Assembly: GCA_037043455.1 (NCBI GenBank) | Contig: JAWPHD010000005.1 | Coordinates: 930,001-994,000, forward strand | Reading direction: 5' to 3' | From: Cyrtodaria siliqua | Taxonomy: Eukaryota; Mollusca; Bivalvia; Adapedonta; Hiatellidae | DNA length: 64,000 bases | Shown here: positions 55,689-64,000 of the stretch, one piece after another | Numbering within the stretch: position 1 is the stretch's first letter | Layout of the letters: the number at the start of each line of letters is the position of its first letter | Notes under the pieces: model-generated | Databases searched by the model: none | Seen by the model: only the letters and a program-made list of their open reading frames with translations | Told to the model about the DNA's origin: nothing | Made by a program: the position numbers and the translations under genes

Positions 55689-56452
55689 CAGAGCTCCAGA
55701 TAAGGTGCGTATTTGCGTAAATAAAATGGTAGAAAAAGCAATATAAATACAAAACCATGCGTATTATAACGCAAAAGAAGTGTTTGATACGAAATTCCTC
55801 GCAAATTGCTTGCATATTTGCAATTTTTCATTTCTAATCGATCGCGTATTGGCTCGGAGTTCTCACAATATCTCGAAACAAAAAAATCAAATATAGGTAA
55901 AAGACCGAAACTGCCGAGTGAACAGACTGGTTCCAAAATTCAGTTTTAATTGTGCGCGATTTTCTCAATTTTGCCTGAGCCCTTTTTATATCATGTAGGC
56001 GCTCGGCGATCTAAATCAAGCGTCGGTTAAAAATGTCGGCGAATGTAAACAAACGAAAAAAAACACTGCATAAAACACAAATAAATATAATTAGTATCTG
56101 TTTTGTCCACAGTAAGTCAACGGAGGCAAAACAAATTAAAAAAATAACCTTAGATGACATACTATTCAATGTTGTCCAAGATTCACAAAGCATTGTTCAA
56201 GATATTTTATCTGATGTGTTGGAAAACGTTGATCGTAAAACGCAACAAAAGCACTCTGGGAACCGTGTAAGTAAAAATACCGTAAATGACTCAATCGTGA
56301 GTACCATGTTTGATTATGTGTTTTCTTTGTTGTTGGTTAATTTTACAAGGAAATACCCAATTGAAAACTTCCGGGTAGGATAAAAATACCCAATTGAAAA
56401 ATAAATGATGAGGTAAAAAAATTATATGTCCAAATCCTTATCTGGAGCTCTG
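55689..56452. mobile_element. 764-bp hAT-like element with perfect 17-bp termini
   Basis: CAGAGCTCCAGATAAGG at 55689-55705 and its exact reverse complement at 56436-56452. The CAG...CTG ends fit hAT-type tips. Flanking TCTTAATAAT and TCTTATTAT are similar but do not give a clean 8-bp duplication, so superfamily is provisional. Contains a 116-codon frame. Confidence 0.75.
56033..56383 (+). CDS. Unrecognised 116-residue frame inside hAT-like element
   Basis: The frame begins MSANVNKRKKTLHKTQINII and continues through SKSTEAKQIKKITLDDILFN and VVQDSQSIVQDILSDVLENV to GYs near the element end. A basic N-terminus followed by an acidic amphipathic stretch is seen. No zinc finger or hAT catalytic residue is visible. 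GTGTAAGTA at 56264-56272 could be a splice donor, so it might be a first exon left in a deletion derivative. It may also be fortuitous. Confidence 0.25.
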   Translation: MSANVNKRKKTLHKTQINIISICFVHSKSTEAKQIKKITLDDILFNVVQDSQSIVQDILSDVLENVDRKTQQKHSGNRVSKNTVNDSIVSTMFDYVFSLLLVNFTRKYPIENFRVG

Positions 56453-57187
56453 GTCTTATTATAATAAAAGTTTTTATATATTATTGGGGCAGTAAAATAA
56501 AAAATTAGAAACATGCAAAAACAAATGAATTAATACCAGGGTCCGACAAATCACATGCCCGGAGCCTGCGGGCTACCAAAAGTCGATGTCCGGACTACCA
56601 TAAATTTCATTCGTGAACCTGACGGGCTACTACAAATTTCCTTTTGCAGTAGCCCAGTCAAAACCAGATTTAACCCTAAAATACTGTTTTCACAGCTATT
56701 TAATCAAGATAAGATTAGAAAGTCACGCACTAATAACCAAGTTCACGAGGTGTTAAAACAACACGAGCAATTCATCGGCAGTGTTTCTGCAGGTCTCAAT
56801 TTTTTAGGGATCATCCTTGACCCCCTATGGAATAAATTGGGGGTCATTTTATATATATAGTGGTCATATTTTTTGGACATGCATTTTGATGAATAGACCA
56901 TGTCAGATCTATAGATATGCATTATAAGTTGATTAGCAAACGTCTACTTGCCCTCAGACTAGTGTTGGTTATCGGTTGAAAATTCATGATCGATTATCAG
57001 AAATTTCAACCAACCGATGATCGATCATTCATCGATTAAACATGGCTTACATAAAAGACACAAGTTTAAGCCTTTTTCAGACTATAATGAAGAAAATAAA
57101 CACATTTCAAGTATGTTCTGGTCATTACATTATTGAATGAAACTGGCCAAGCATTTATTTTAAGTAAAAATTAAAACTCATTTTATT

Positions 57188-58812
57188 AGCTCGACTATTC
57201 GAAGAATAAAAGAGCTTATGTAATCACCCCGGGGTCGGCGTCGGCGTTGGCGTCCGCGTCCCACATCAAGGTTTACGTGTAAGCTGTGTTTACAAGTCTA
57301 TATATCTTACATTTCTTATCCTAGCACAACCAAATTTGGCCATGGGCTTCCTTATAGCATTATCTTAAGGGCTGCATAAGCAATTTTGGTTCCAGTAACC
57401 CATGGGCTCCCATGGAACCCAAATTATAATAGCCCATAAAATGTGTCCCATTTCACAAAACTTTTTGCGTGTAAGCTGTGTTTACAAGTCTATATCTCTT
57501 ACAATTCTTACCCTAGCACAACCAAAGTTGGCCATTAGCTTCCTTATAGCATTATCTTAAGGGCTGCTTAAGTAATTTTGGTTCCTGTAACCCCTGGACT
57601 CCGATTTTACTGTAAGCTGTGTTAACAGGTCTATATCTCTTACATTTCTTGTCCTAGCTGAACTAAATTTTGGAATTGTCTTCCTTATAGTATGTTGTAA
57701 AGGGTTGGATAAGTAATTTTGTCTTCTGCAAATTCTGGGCTCCCATGGAACCCAAACTGTGATGGCCAATACAATGTGCAATAAAGGCAGATCTAGGTTT
57801 GCATATAAGCATGTATATATCTATAAGTTTGGTTTGGGATTACTTATAGCATTATGCATCTTATTCATACTTCACCCATATTGGGGCATGGGCTCCCCCT
57901 CCCCTCCCCCCCCCGCCCCCACTCCCACCCCCCTCCACATATTTTTTTTTTAACTTTTTTTTTTTTACATATTTCTGTGTTGTTTTAGTCAATTCTTACA
58001 CATATATATATGTTGCCGCTCCCACCACAAAAACCCCGCCCACCCCCACCCCCACCCCCACTTGGAATTTTTTTATTTATTTTTTTACATATTTCTGTGT
58101 TGCTTTTGTCACTTCTTAAACATGTTGCCCCCTTCCCCACCCCCGCCTCCCCTCCCCCGCCACTCCCAACCCCCACCACACACTCGGAACTAGATTTTTT
58201 TTTTTTACATATTTCTGTGGTTTTTGGTCAATTCTTACACATATGTTGCTCCCCCACCCCCCCCCCCCCCTCCTCCCCCTGCTTCTCCCCCCCCCCACCA
58301 CACACACACACACTTGAAAATCTTTATTTTTTATTTTTTTTTACATATTTCTGTGTTGTTTTGGTCAATTCTTACCCCTCCCAACCCCCCAACCCCCCGC
58401 CCCCCACTCAAGAATCGAATTTTTTTTATTTTGTTTTACCATATTTCTGTGTTGTTTTGGTCAATTCTTACAAAGCTTCTTACACATATATGTTGCCTTC
58501 CCCACCCCCTGCCTCTCCCCCATCCCTACTCAAAACTCGATTTTTTACATATTTTTTTTTACATATTTTTGTGTTGTTTTGGTGAATTCTTACATAGCTT
58601 CTTATACATATTTGTTGCCCTCACCACCCCCTATACAATTTTTTTAACATATTTCTGTGTAGTTTGGTCCATTCTTACACATAGTTATGTTGTGCCCCCA
58701 ACCCCACCCCACATTGTTGTAGCCTTGTTTTCTGATGGTATATACTAGCTATAAATTTATTATTCTCTGAAAAATCGACTACTCGAGCTGCGCTGTTCTC
58801 CGACAGCTCTTG
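57188..58812. mobile_element. AGCTCGACTATTCG-type non-coding element
   Basis: The left end AGCTCGACTATTCGAAGAATA and the right segment TCGACTACTCGAGCTGCGC are inverted near-copies. After the left end comes GGTCGGCGTCGGCGTTGGCG. The interior has three diverged copies of GTAAGCTGTGTTTACAAGTC (57275, 57469, 57612) and then a pyrimidine-rich array. The right end is GACAGCTCTTG. Coding capacity absent. Confidence 0.65.
57880..58720 (+). repeat. C-rich minisatellite, ~100-130-bp units
   Basis: About seven units of TTTACATATTTCTGTGTTGTT then GGTCAATTCTTACACATA followed by C-rich blocks (CCCCACCCCC, CCTCCCC). The plus strand is almost pure pyrimidine in places. The 174- to 191-codon proline/phenylalanine-rich frames here arise from this composition and are not genes. 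Confidence 0.92.
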
Positions 58813-58960
58813 TTTTCTTGTATATTTTAGTACAAGAAAATGAAATAAGCCATCATTTTACAACCAAGTAAAGCCGATCAGGAAAAATTGTAATCGATTA
58901 ATCAGATCAAATGCGTAACTGATCGATGATCGATCAAAGCGATTAATAGGAACAGCACTA

Positions 58961-59630
58961 CCTCTGACAAAACATCACATGTCAGATACATCACTAAAAT
59001 GTCTCCTTTCATGTCAGATAGACATGCATTATTAGTTTAGACATTTAAATTGTTGTGTTTAAATTATTTGTATAAAGAACAAAGGAATGAAGGAAAAAGA
59101 AGTTAACCAACGTTGTTTCATTGTTGGGTTCGTATGCATTTAGTGGCCGTATCATGATCATCTACGCGCTTTTATTAAATACAATACTTTGCTATTGTTA
59201 GCTCCACTGATCAGAGATCGGCAGAGCTTATGCCGTATGCAGTGTCCGTCGTCTGTCCGAGGGCCATTTTAGTAGCCTGTACAGAAGGAAAGGATCATTT
59301 TCCAACAAGGGGCCTGGCCCCATGTTTTTTGTGTTCAAATGATAGCAAAGAGCTAGAAGACCATAATCCAAATAAGATTGTATGGGAGATTATACGTATT
59401 TCATTGATAAAATATGTGATTTCATGTATATCATGTACATGCTAGTGCATTATTCCAAAATCAGTTTAAAACGCAGCGATGTTCGAGTCACAATCCAGTG
59501 TCATTAGCTTTCGCGATTCCAAAAGAACTAAGTTCAGGGTTATAAACTTTTGTCAGTGTTATATATCCTTACTAATACTGCTTAAATTATCAAATGGAAC
59601 ACCCAATGTATGCTACATGCTGTCTTTTTA
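58961..59630. other. Remnant of outer element and truncated CCGTCCG-type piece
   Basis: 58961-59190 continues the outer hAT-like element. At 59197 GCTCCACTGATCAGAGATCG, GCAGAGCTTATG and GTGTCCGTCGTCTGTCCG resemble the heads of the CCGTCCG-type elements but no array follows, suggesting a truncated copy. Confidence 0.4.
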
Positions 59631-60153
59631 GCCTCTACTGGCCAAAGGCCAGGAGGGTTTATGCGATCACTTTTCGTCCGTCCGTCCGTCTGGCCGTCTG
59701 TCTGTATGTTAGCAATTTTATAAAATCGACATCTCCTCTGAAACCGCTTGAAGGATTTTAATGAAACTTCATCACAATGTTACTTGGGAGGGCTCCTCTC
59801 AGATTAGTGTTTTTCGCGGTCGCCAGTCATCCAAGATGGCCGCCGTGGCTAAAACTAGGTCAAATTTAAAGAAATTTCAAAAGACATCTCCTCCGAAACC
59901 ACTTATTCCGTTCTACTGAAATATCATATACATGTTCCTTGGGTTGGCCTCTATCAAGTTAGTGTTTTTCGTTATCGTCGAATGATCAAAATGGCGACTC
60001 AAAGTTTACATAGAGTTACATAGGAAAATGTTAAAAATGACATCTTCTCTGAAACCGCTTGAAGGAGTTTGATGAAACCTAATGACAATGATATTTGGGA
60101 TAGTCCCTCTCAGATTTGTGTTTTTTGCGGCCGCCAGTCATCCAAGATGGCCG

Positions 60154-61766
60154 TGTCACAAAATGTCACGGGTAGAGCGTATTGGTCGTACATAGCTCTT
60201 GTAAGTTATCAGTTACACCCCAAATCTATTGTTCGAGTAGAAACAAATTCACAATTTCCATGATATATTCATGTAACACGTAAAAGCGTGCACATTTTAA
60301 GTGGCTTCCAGAGAGGCCGTATTATAAGTTTTATTTTTGTGCTAATGCATGTCAACGTATAGGTCTATCTTCCTTAAACGGCAAAATTGTATAAGGGGCC
60401 TCTCGTGTAGATTCAATACTGCAGATTTAGCCACGTTTGTCACGGACTAAACGGGGGAAATAATGGTTTGGGCGTAATGTTTGCTATAAAACCCATTGTC
60501 TTCTAGTTCTTGCCGGGATTGATCGATAGTTACTTTGTTTGTAGTAGAGGTTGGACGGCAAAATTCACAGGCAACATGTGGTCCGTATTTATTTTATTAA
60601 ATTTTATCGTACATTTGAATTCAGTGGGCGGCGCCATCTTGGTTGGCGGTTACGACATCCGGTTAGCATTGGTGTTTCTCAAACATTAACTTTAGACTAG
60701 CATATGATTTTGAAGTTACTTTATTAGATGTAATTATTGTAATTGATCATTAATTGTAAAACAATATTAATTTGATAACCGTGGATAATAGGTGCATTAG
60801 TTAACGTTGGCGTATAACTAAGTGATTGTAATACACGATTGTTAACATTAGTTAACAATGAGATGAGTGACTAGGATAAATGTTCGACGCGTATGCATAG
60901 CGTTGTATAATGTGGTCATTAGTTGACATGCGTGCATGCATAACTCAGTGAGTGTAATATACGTCGAGTGATTTGATAATGTTTATATTACATGTATTAG
61001 GGGCATTGATTAACAGCGACGTACATGGCGTATACATGGCGTTGTAGAATATGTATACATTGCTACTCATCATTAGTACAGCTTACATATATTTATTGAA
61101 TAATGATTTGTTTGAGTAATGATAATTATGCAAGATTGTTATGTTTGTCAACCGACATCTTAAACGTATGTATAATTACAGCCTAAGCCATCCGGGGTTG
61201 GATATAAGCCATCCAGGTTTGGATATTCCGGAGTGGAGCTAGGCGTCCACGGATAACGTATTACGAGCGGTGGAGACGGTCCCCGTACCTGCGCAGCATG
61301 GCCAGGTTTTACTAGCGACGACCCCCGGGACACAAGGTGGGCCCGTTATCATTTCTCACTGGAGGAACATCACCCACAATCTCAGTGGAGGTTAACCATC
61401 ATTACATCGCGTCATCCACCCTTACAGAAGGCATTTGATGACAATCATCCATTGAATTCGCGCATCATCATCTTCATGTGCTGTCGCGCATCACAGTTAT
61501 CGCGCTAGATCATAAATCAACATTGTTATAATTTTAACAACACTTTAATGTCTTATACATTCAGTATTTATAACAATACTAAGAACGTCTTAAACGTTTA
61601 TGAGAACATTCTTTTCATAGTTAATCTGTGTATTCGCTTGTTTTTTTAGATAATTGTATATATATATTAAACATATTTTAAAAGTTGCATAAAACTTATG
61701 TAAATGCATTCACCGTCATTGATTCTTTCCTGAGTTAGCACCAACCACTAGAGTCATCCTGTGACA
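60154..61766 (+). mobile_element. Solo LTR, copy 2 (1.61 kb)
   Basis: It starts TGTCACAAAATG, ends CCTGTGACA, and is flanked by a perfect 5-bp duplication GGCCG (60149-60153 and 61767-61771). Neighbouring tandem units show the intact AAGATGGCCGCCATGGC, confirming the insertion site. It aligns with copy 1 (12648-14280) except for a shorter minisatellite and extra bases near 60850-60920. The TG...CA ends and 5-bp duplication define an LTR retrotransposon. No gag-pol lies in the window. Confidence 0.88.
60486..60492 (+). promoter_or_regulatory. TATA-like box in LTR copy 2
   Basis: TATAAAA in the same context as in LTR copy 1 (12977). Core promoter role inferred from conservation and position. 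Confidence 0.4.
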
Positions 61767-63016
61767 GGCCGCCATGGCTAAAACTGGGTCAAGTTTAAGT
61801 AAATTTCAAACGACATCTCCTCCGAAACCACTTATTTCATTCTACTGATATATCATTTACATGTTCCTTGGGTTGGCCTATATCAAGCTTGTGTTTTTCG
61901 TTTTCGTCTAATAATCAAAATGGCCACCACGGCGACCCAAAGTTTACATAGAGTTATATAGGAAAAGGTTAAAAATGACATCTTCTCTGAAACCTCTTGA
62001 AGGATTTTGATGAAACCTAACCAATATAGTATTTGGGATAGTCCCTCTCAGATTTGTGTTTTTCGCGGCCGCCAGTTATCCAAGATGGCCGCCATGGCTA
62101 AAATAAGGCCAAATTTAAGAAATTTCAAACGACATCTCCTCCGAAACCACTTATTCCATTCTTGTGAAATGCCTCTATCAAGTTTGTGTTTTTTGTTATC
62201 GTCAATTAATTAAAATGGCCGCCATGGCGACCTAAAGTTTACATAAGAGTTATATAGGAAAAGGTTAAATATTACATCTTCTCTGAAACCGCCTGAAAGA
62301 TTTTGATGAAACTTGAGCACAATGATATTTGGGATAGTCCCTCTCAGATTTGTGTTTTTTGCGGCCGCCAGTCATCCAAGATGGCCGCCATAGCTAAAAC
62401 TAGGTCAAATTTAAATAAATTTCAAACAACATCTCCTCGAAAACCACTTATTCCATTCTTGTGAAATATCATATACATGTTCCTTGGGTTGGCCTCTATC
62501 AAGTTCGTGTTTTTCATTATTGTCAAATAATCACAATTATTCAAAATGACCACCACGGTAACCCAAAGTTCACATAGAGTTATATATAGGAATCATATTT
62601 CTTGGGTTGACCTCTATCATGTTTATGTTTTTTGAATCACATTATGCAAGTAGAGCTTCTACAGGCCCTCTTTGGCCTCTTGTTTCTACTTGAATTGTCT
62701 TGGACAAATACAGTGATGGAATGTCCAGATAGTGGGTGGGTTGGTGGGAGGAGAGGGGTAGTATCTTATTATGTTTTTTTTTTATTTACTTACCTTTACT
62801 GTATTAAATAATAATGCATTATATTAATTTAGCAGCATTGTATTAATTTAACAGTATAAGAGTTTAATAAAGGGTCCCTGTCCTGGAGGTTCTATTTAAA
62901 ATTTGGAGGCATTATTTAAACACATGAAACTGTATTGTGACGGCCTCACGCATGTCGGGCTACCAAGGTAAGTTTCTGGTAGCCCACAATTCAAAGATTT
63001 GTCGGACCCTGAATAC

Positions 63017-63320
63017 AATTCTTATAATTAACATTAATGATTGATCAAACGCAGTTAGGTAGAAAAACAAATGGGACGCCGCTAGTTTGTGAGAAAAAAA
63101 AGATTGTCATGTGTCCCTTTGAATTTGCGTCTCGATTTATTAATCCAGTATCATTTGGACTTTGAACCTGCTTGCAAAACATTAAATAACGGTTTAAACA
63201 TTTCCTTTTCATTCTTCCATAGGTTTAAAATATATTACTGATGCAATAGTTATAACAAGTTTGCAATTAATCAAAATTAACGATCGTTTATAGCGAGGCG
63301 ACGCGCAAGCAAGCTCTACG
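63017..63320. other. Unassigned DNA
   Basis: No feature other than the weak similarity to 55500-55640 mentioned there. Confidence 0.45.
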
Positions 63321-63401
63321 GTAACGCGAGTAGCAAATACTACGGGGAAAAAATCGTGGTAAAAAGTCAACAGTTAACTCCCTTGTTAAGGGGGGGGGGG
63401 G
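63321..63401 (+). repeat. Direct repeat with G tract, left copy
   Basis: ACGGTAACGCGAGTAGCAAA, CAGTTAACTCCCTTGTTAAG and a G run. The same order recurs at 63823-63910, about 500 bp downstream, with a 17-base difference in the middle. Confidence 0.88.
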
Positions 63402-63502
63402 CTCTACGGTAACTAGCCTCAGTCATCCGGCCCGCTTCTGATTTCTTCGTTACGCTATGCTAAACGGATCCAGAACCAGGGCCTGGGGAAAATAGGACGT
63501 TT

Positions 63503-63531
63503 AAAATCGCCCTCTCGTTTTGGGCGATTTT
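63503..63531. repeat. Perfect 10-bp hairpin
   Basis: AAAATCGCCC (63503-63512) and GGGCGATTTT (63522-63531) around a 9-base loop. Too little context to call a terminator or structured RNA. Confidence 0.7.
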
Positions 63532-63822
63532 GGTGAGATTTTTCGAGATTCAAAGAGACTTTCAAAAACATGTTTTTAAGTTTTTAAGTTAATTTAATAA
63601 TATTTTTTGGCATCAACAATTGACGTTGTACTTGTTTTTACAACATGATTGTACTTGTTTTAACAACATGACGTCACGCAAACGTCGACTTTATGAGCGT
63701 GAAAAAAACGCGCGAATAAATTGTGTTATTTGCTAGTGGGCGCTTTAATTGGCCTAATCTGCCCAGACCGATATCTGCAAGTAAGACATATGCATGATAC
63801 GGTCTAGCTGGCCGAGACTATA

Positions 63823-63911
63823 CGGTAACGCGAGTAGCAAATACTACAAGTCAAGGAACAGTTAACTCCCTTGTTAAGGGGGGGGGGGGGGGGAAGGGGG
63901 GGGGGGGGGTC
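63823..63911 (+). repeat. Direct repeat with G tract, right copy
   Basis: Second copy of the 63321 repeat, followed by two long G runs separated by AA. Length of the runs is unreliable in sequencing data. Confidence 0.88.
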
Positions 63912-64000
63912 ATGGCTATATTCATTCCAAACGCAGTTCACTCCCATCTCTATTTGGTATCCGGCCCACCTCTATTCACGTGGGATCTAGTCCTCCAGTT

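Larger units (their letters stand above)
56960..58960. mobile_element. hAT-like MITE with 8-bp target duplication
   Basis: It starts TAGTGTTGGTTATCGGTTG and ends AATAGGAACAGCACTA, inverted and imperfect, with ATCGAT-rich subterminal sequence at both ends (ATGATCGATTATC; GATCGATGATCGATC). Flanking octamers CCTCAGAC (56952-56959) and CCTCTGAC (58961-58968) match at 7 of 8, the hAT length. The element at 57188-58812 is inserted in it. Confidence 0.75.
59720..62660 (+). repeat. ~300-bp tandem units with AAGATGGCCGCC boxes
   Basis: Excluding the LTR (60154-61766), about four units. Each has TTTTGATGAAAC, GGGATAGTCCCTCTCAGATT, GCGGCCGCCAGTCATCCAAG and ATGGCCGCCATGG. The AAGATGGC box resembles a YY1-type site and recurs at each unit, which may be coincidence or regulatory. 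Confidence 0.85.
59631..62682 (+). mobile_element. CCGTCCG-headed element interrupted by a solo LTR
   Basis: It starts GCCTCTACTGGCCAAAGGCC and ends ACAGGCCCTCTTTGGCCTCTTG, nearly the same ends as the 2.54-kb element at 44787-47327. After a CCGTCCGTCCGTCTGG tract come about four units of roughly 300 bp with TCTCCTCCGAAACCACTTAT, GTTGGCCTCTATCAAG and CCAAGATGGCCGCC. Removing the LTR gives about 1.43 kb. No clear target duplication at this copy. Confidence 0.8.
56537..63011. mobile_element. hAT-like element carrying four nested insertions
   Basis: The outer ends are exact 16-bp inverted repeats, CAGGGTCCGACAAATC at 56537 and its complement ending at 63011, with GGGCTACCA present inside both ends. 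AATAC flanks both sides (56532-56536, 63012-63016), shorter than the 8 bp expected for hAT. After removing nested insertions (56960-58960 and 59631-62682), about 1.4 kb of non-coding sequence remains, so it is non-autonomous. Confidence 0.7.

Noticed and set aside
58010..58748. Proline/phenylalanine-rich frames of 191 and 174 codons
   Set aside because: Product of the C-rich minisatellite; frames shift freely between units and no domain is present.
1..64000. Antiviral, biosynthetic or host gene cluster
   Set aside because: No conserved host protein domain was found on either strand; all recognised coding remnants belong to mobile elements.

Overview
This is A+T-rich eukaryotic DNA from what looks like a mollusc, most likely a bivalve. 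That assignment is inferred from the repeats: CCGTCCGTCC-headed tandem elements ending in GGCCTCTTG, a LINE of the I/Nimb type, and abundant MITEs. I found no convincing host protein-coding gene, rRNA or intact tRNA. Nearly everything recognisable is transposable-element sequence, often nested, plus satellites and microsatellites. Long tracts remain unassigned.

Layout. 1-235 is a decayed LINE. 248-571 is the first of five copies of a roughly 320-bp dispersed repeat called family X here (others near 26.7, 33.9, 48.6 and 55.0 kb). 1034-14342 is a MITE split by a 9.75-kb terminal-inverted-repeat element (1528-11275), a TTAA-flanked element (11603-12426) and a solo LTR (12648-14280). The 9.75-kb element has long AT-rich terminal repeats and a 3.1-kb unit present 2.15 times in tandem. 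That unit carries exon-like pieces of an unrecognised, decayed gene. 15.1-16.2 kb is a 39-bp minisatellite that appears to have grown out of a retroelement 3' UTR. 17.4-23.6 kb holds decayed retroelements of two kinds, a tRNA-derived SINE and a TA-flanked MITE. 24.3-25.7 kb holds a transposon-associated domain fragment and a tandem-type repeat element. 27.9-30.96 kb holds an SGNH-like fragment, a DIRS-like reverse transcriptase remnant and a 58-bp satellite with roughly 290-bp higher-order periodicity. 31-37 kb is sparse. 37.26-38.23 kb is a dead mariner and 38.6-39.24 kb a 72-bp satellite.

39521-48154 is an essentially full-length LINE on the minus strand with ORF1 (zinc knuckles), then ORF2 (endonuclease, reverse transcriptase, RNase H-like, C-terminal domain). 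The two ORFs overlap in a TAATG. The LINE is flanked by an imperfect 12-bp target duplication inside a MITE, and is itself interrupted by a SINE and by a 2.5-kb element with a perfect 10-bp target duplication. 51.1-52.6 kb is a 5'-truncated retroelement. 55.69-56.45 kb is a MITE with perfect 17-bp termini. 56537-63011 is a hAT-like element containing a second hAT-like MITE, two tandem-type elements and a second solo LTR with a perfect 5-bp target duplication. The window ends in a G-rich direct repeat pair.

The elements do not form a pathway. Their nesting gives a relative insertion chronology, and several insertion sites can be defined to the base because an unoccupied relative lies elsewhere in the window. 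The least explained object is the 9.75-kb element with its tandemly duplicated interior.
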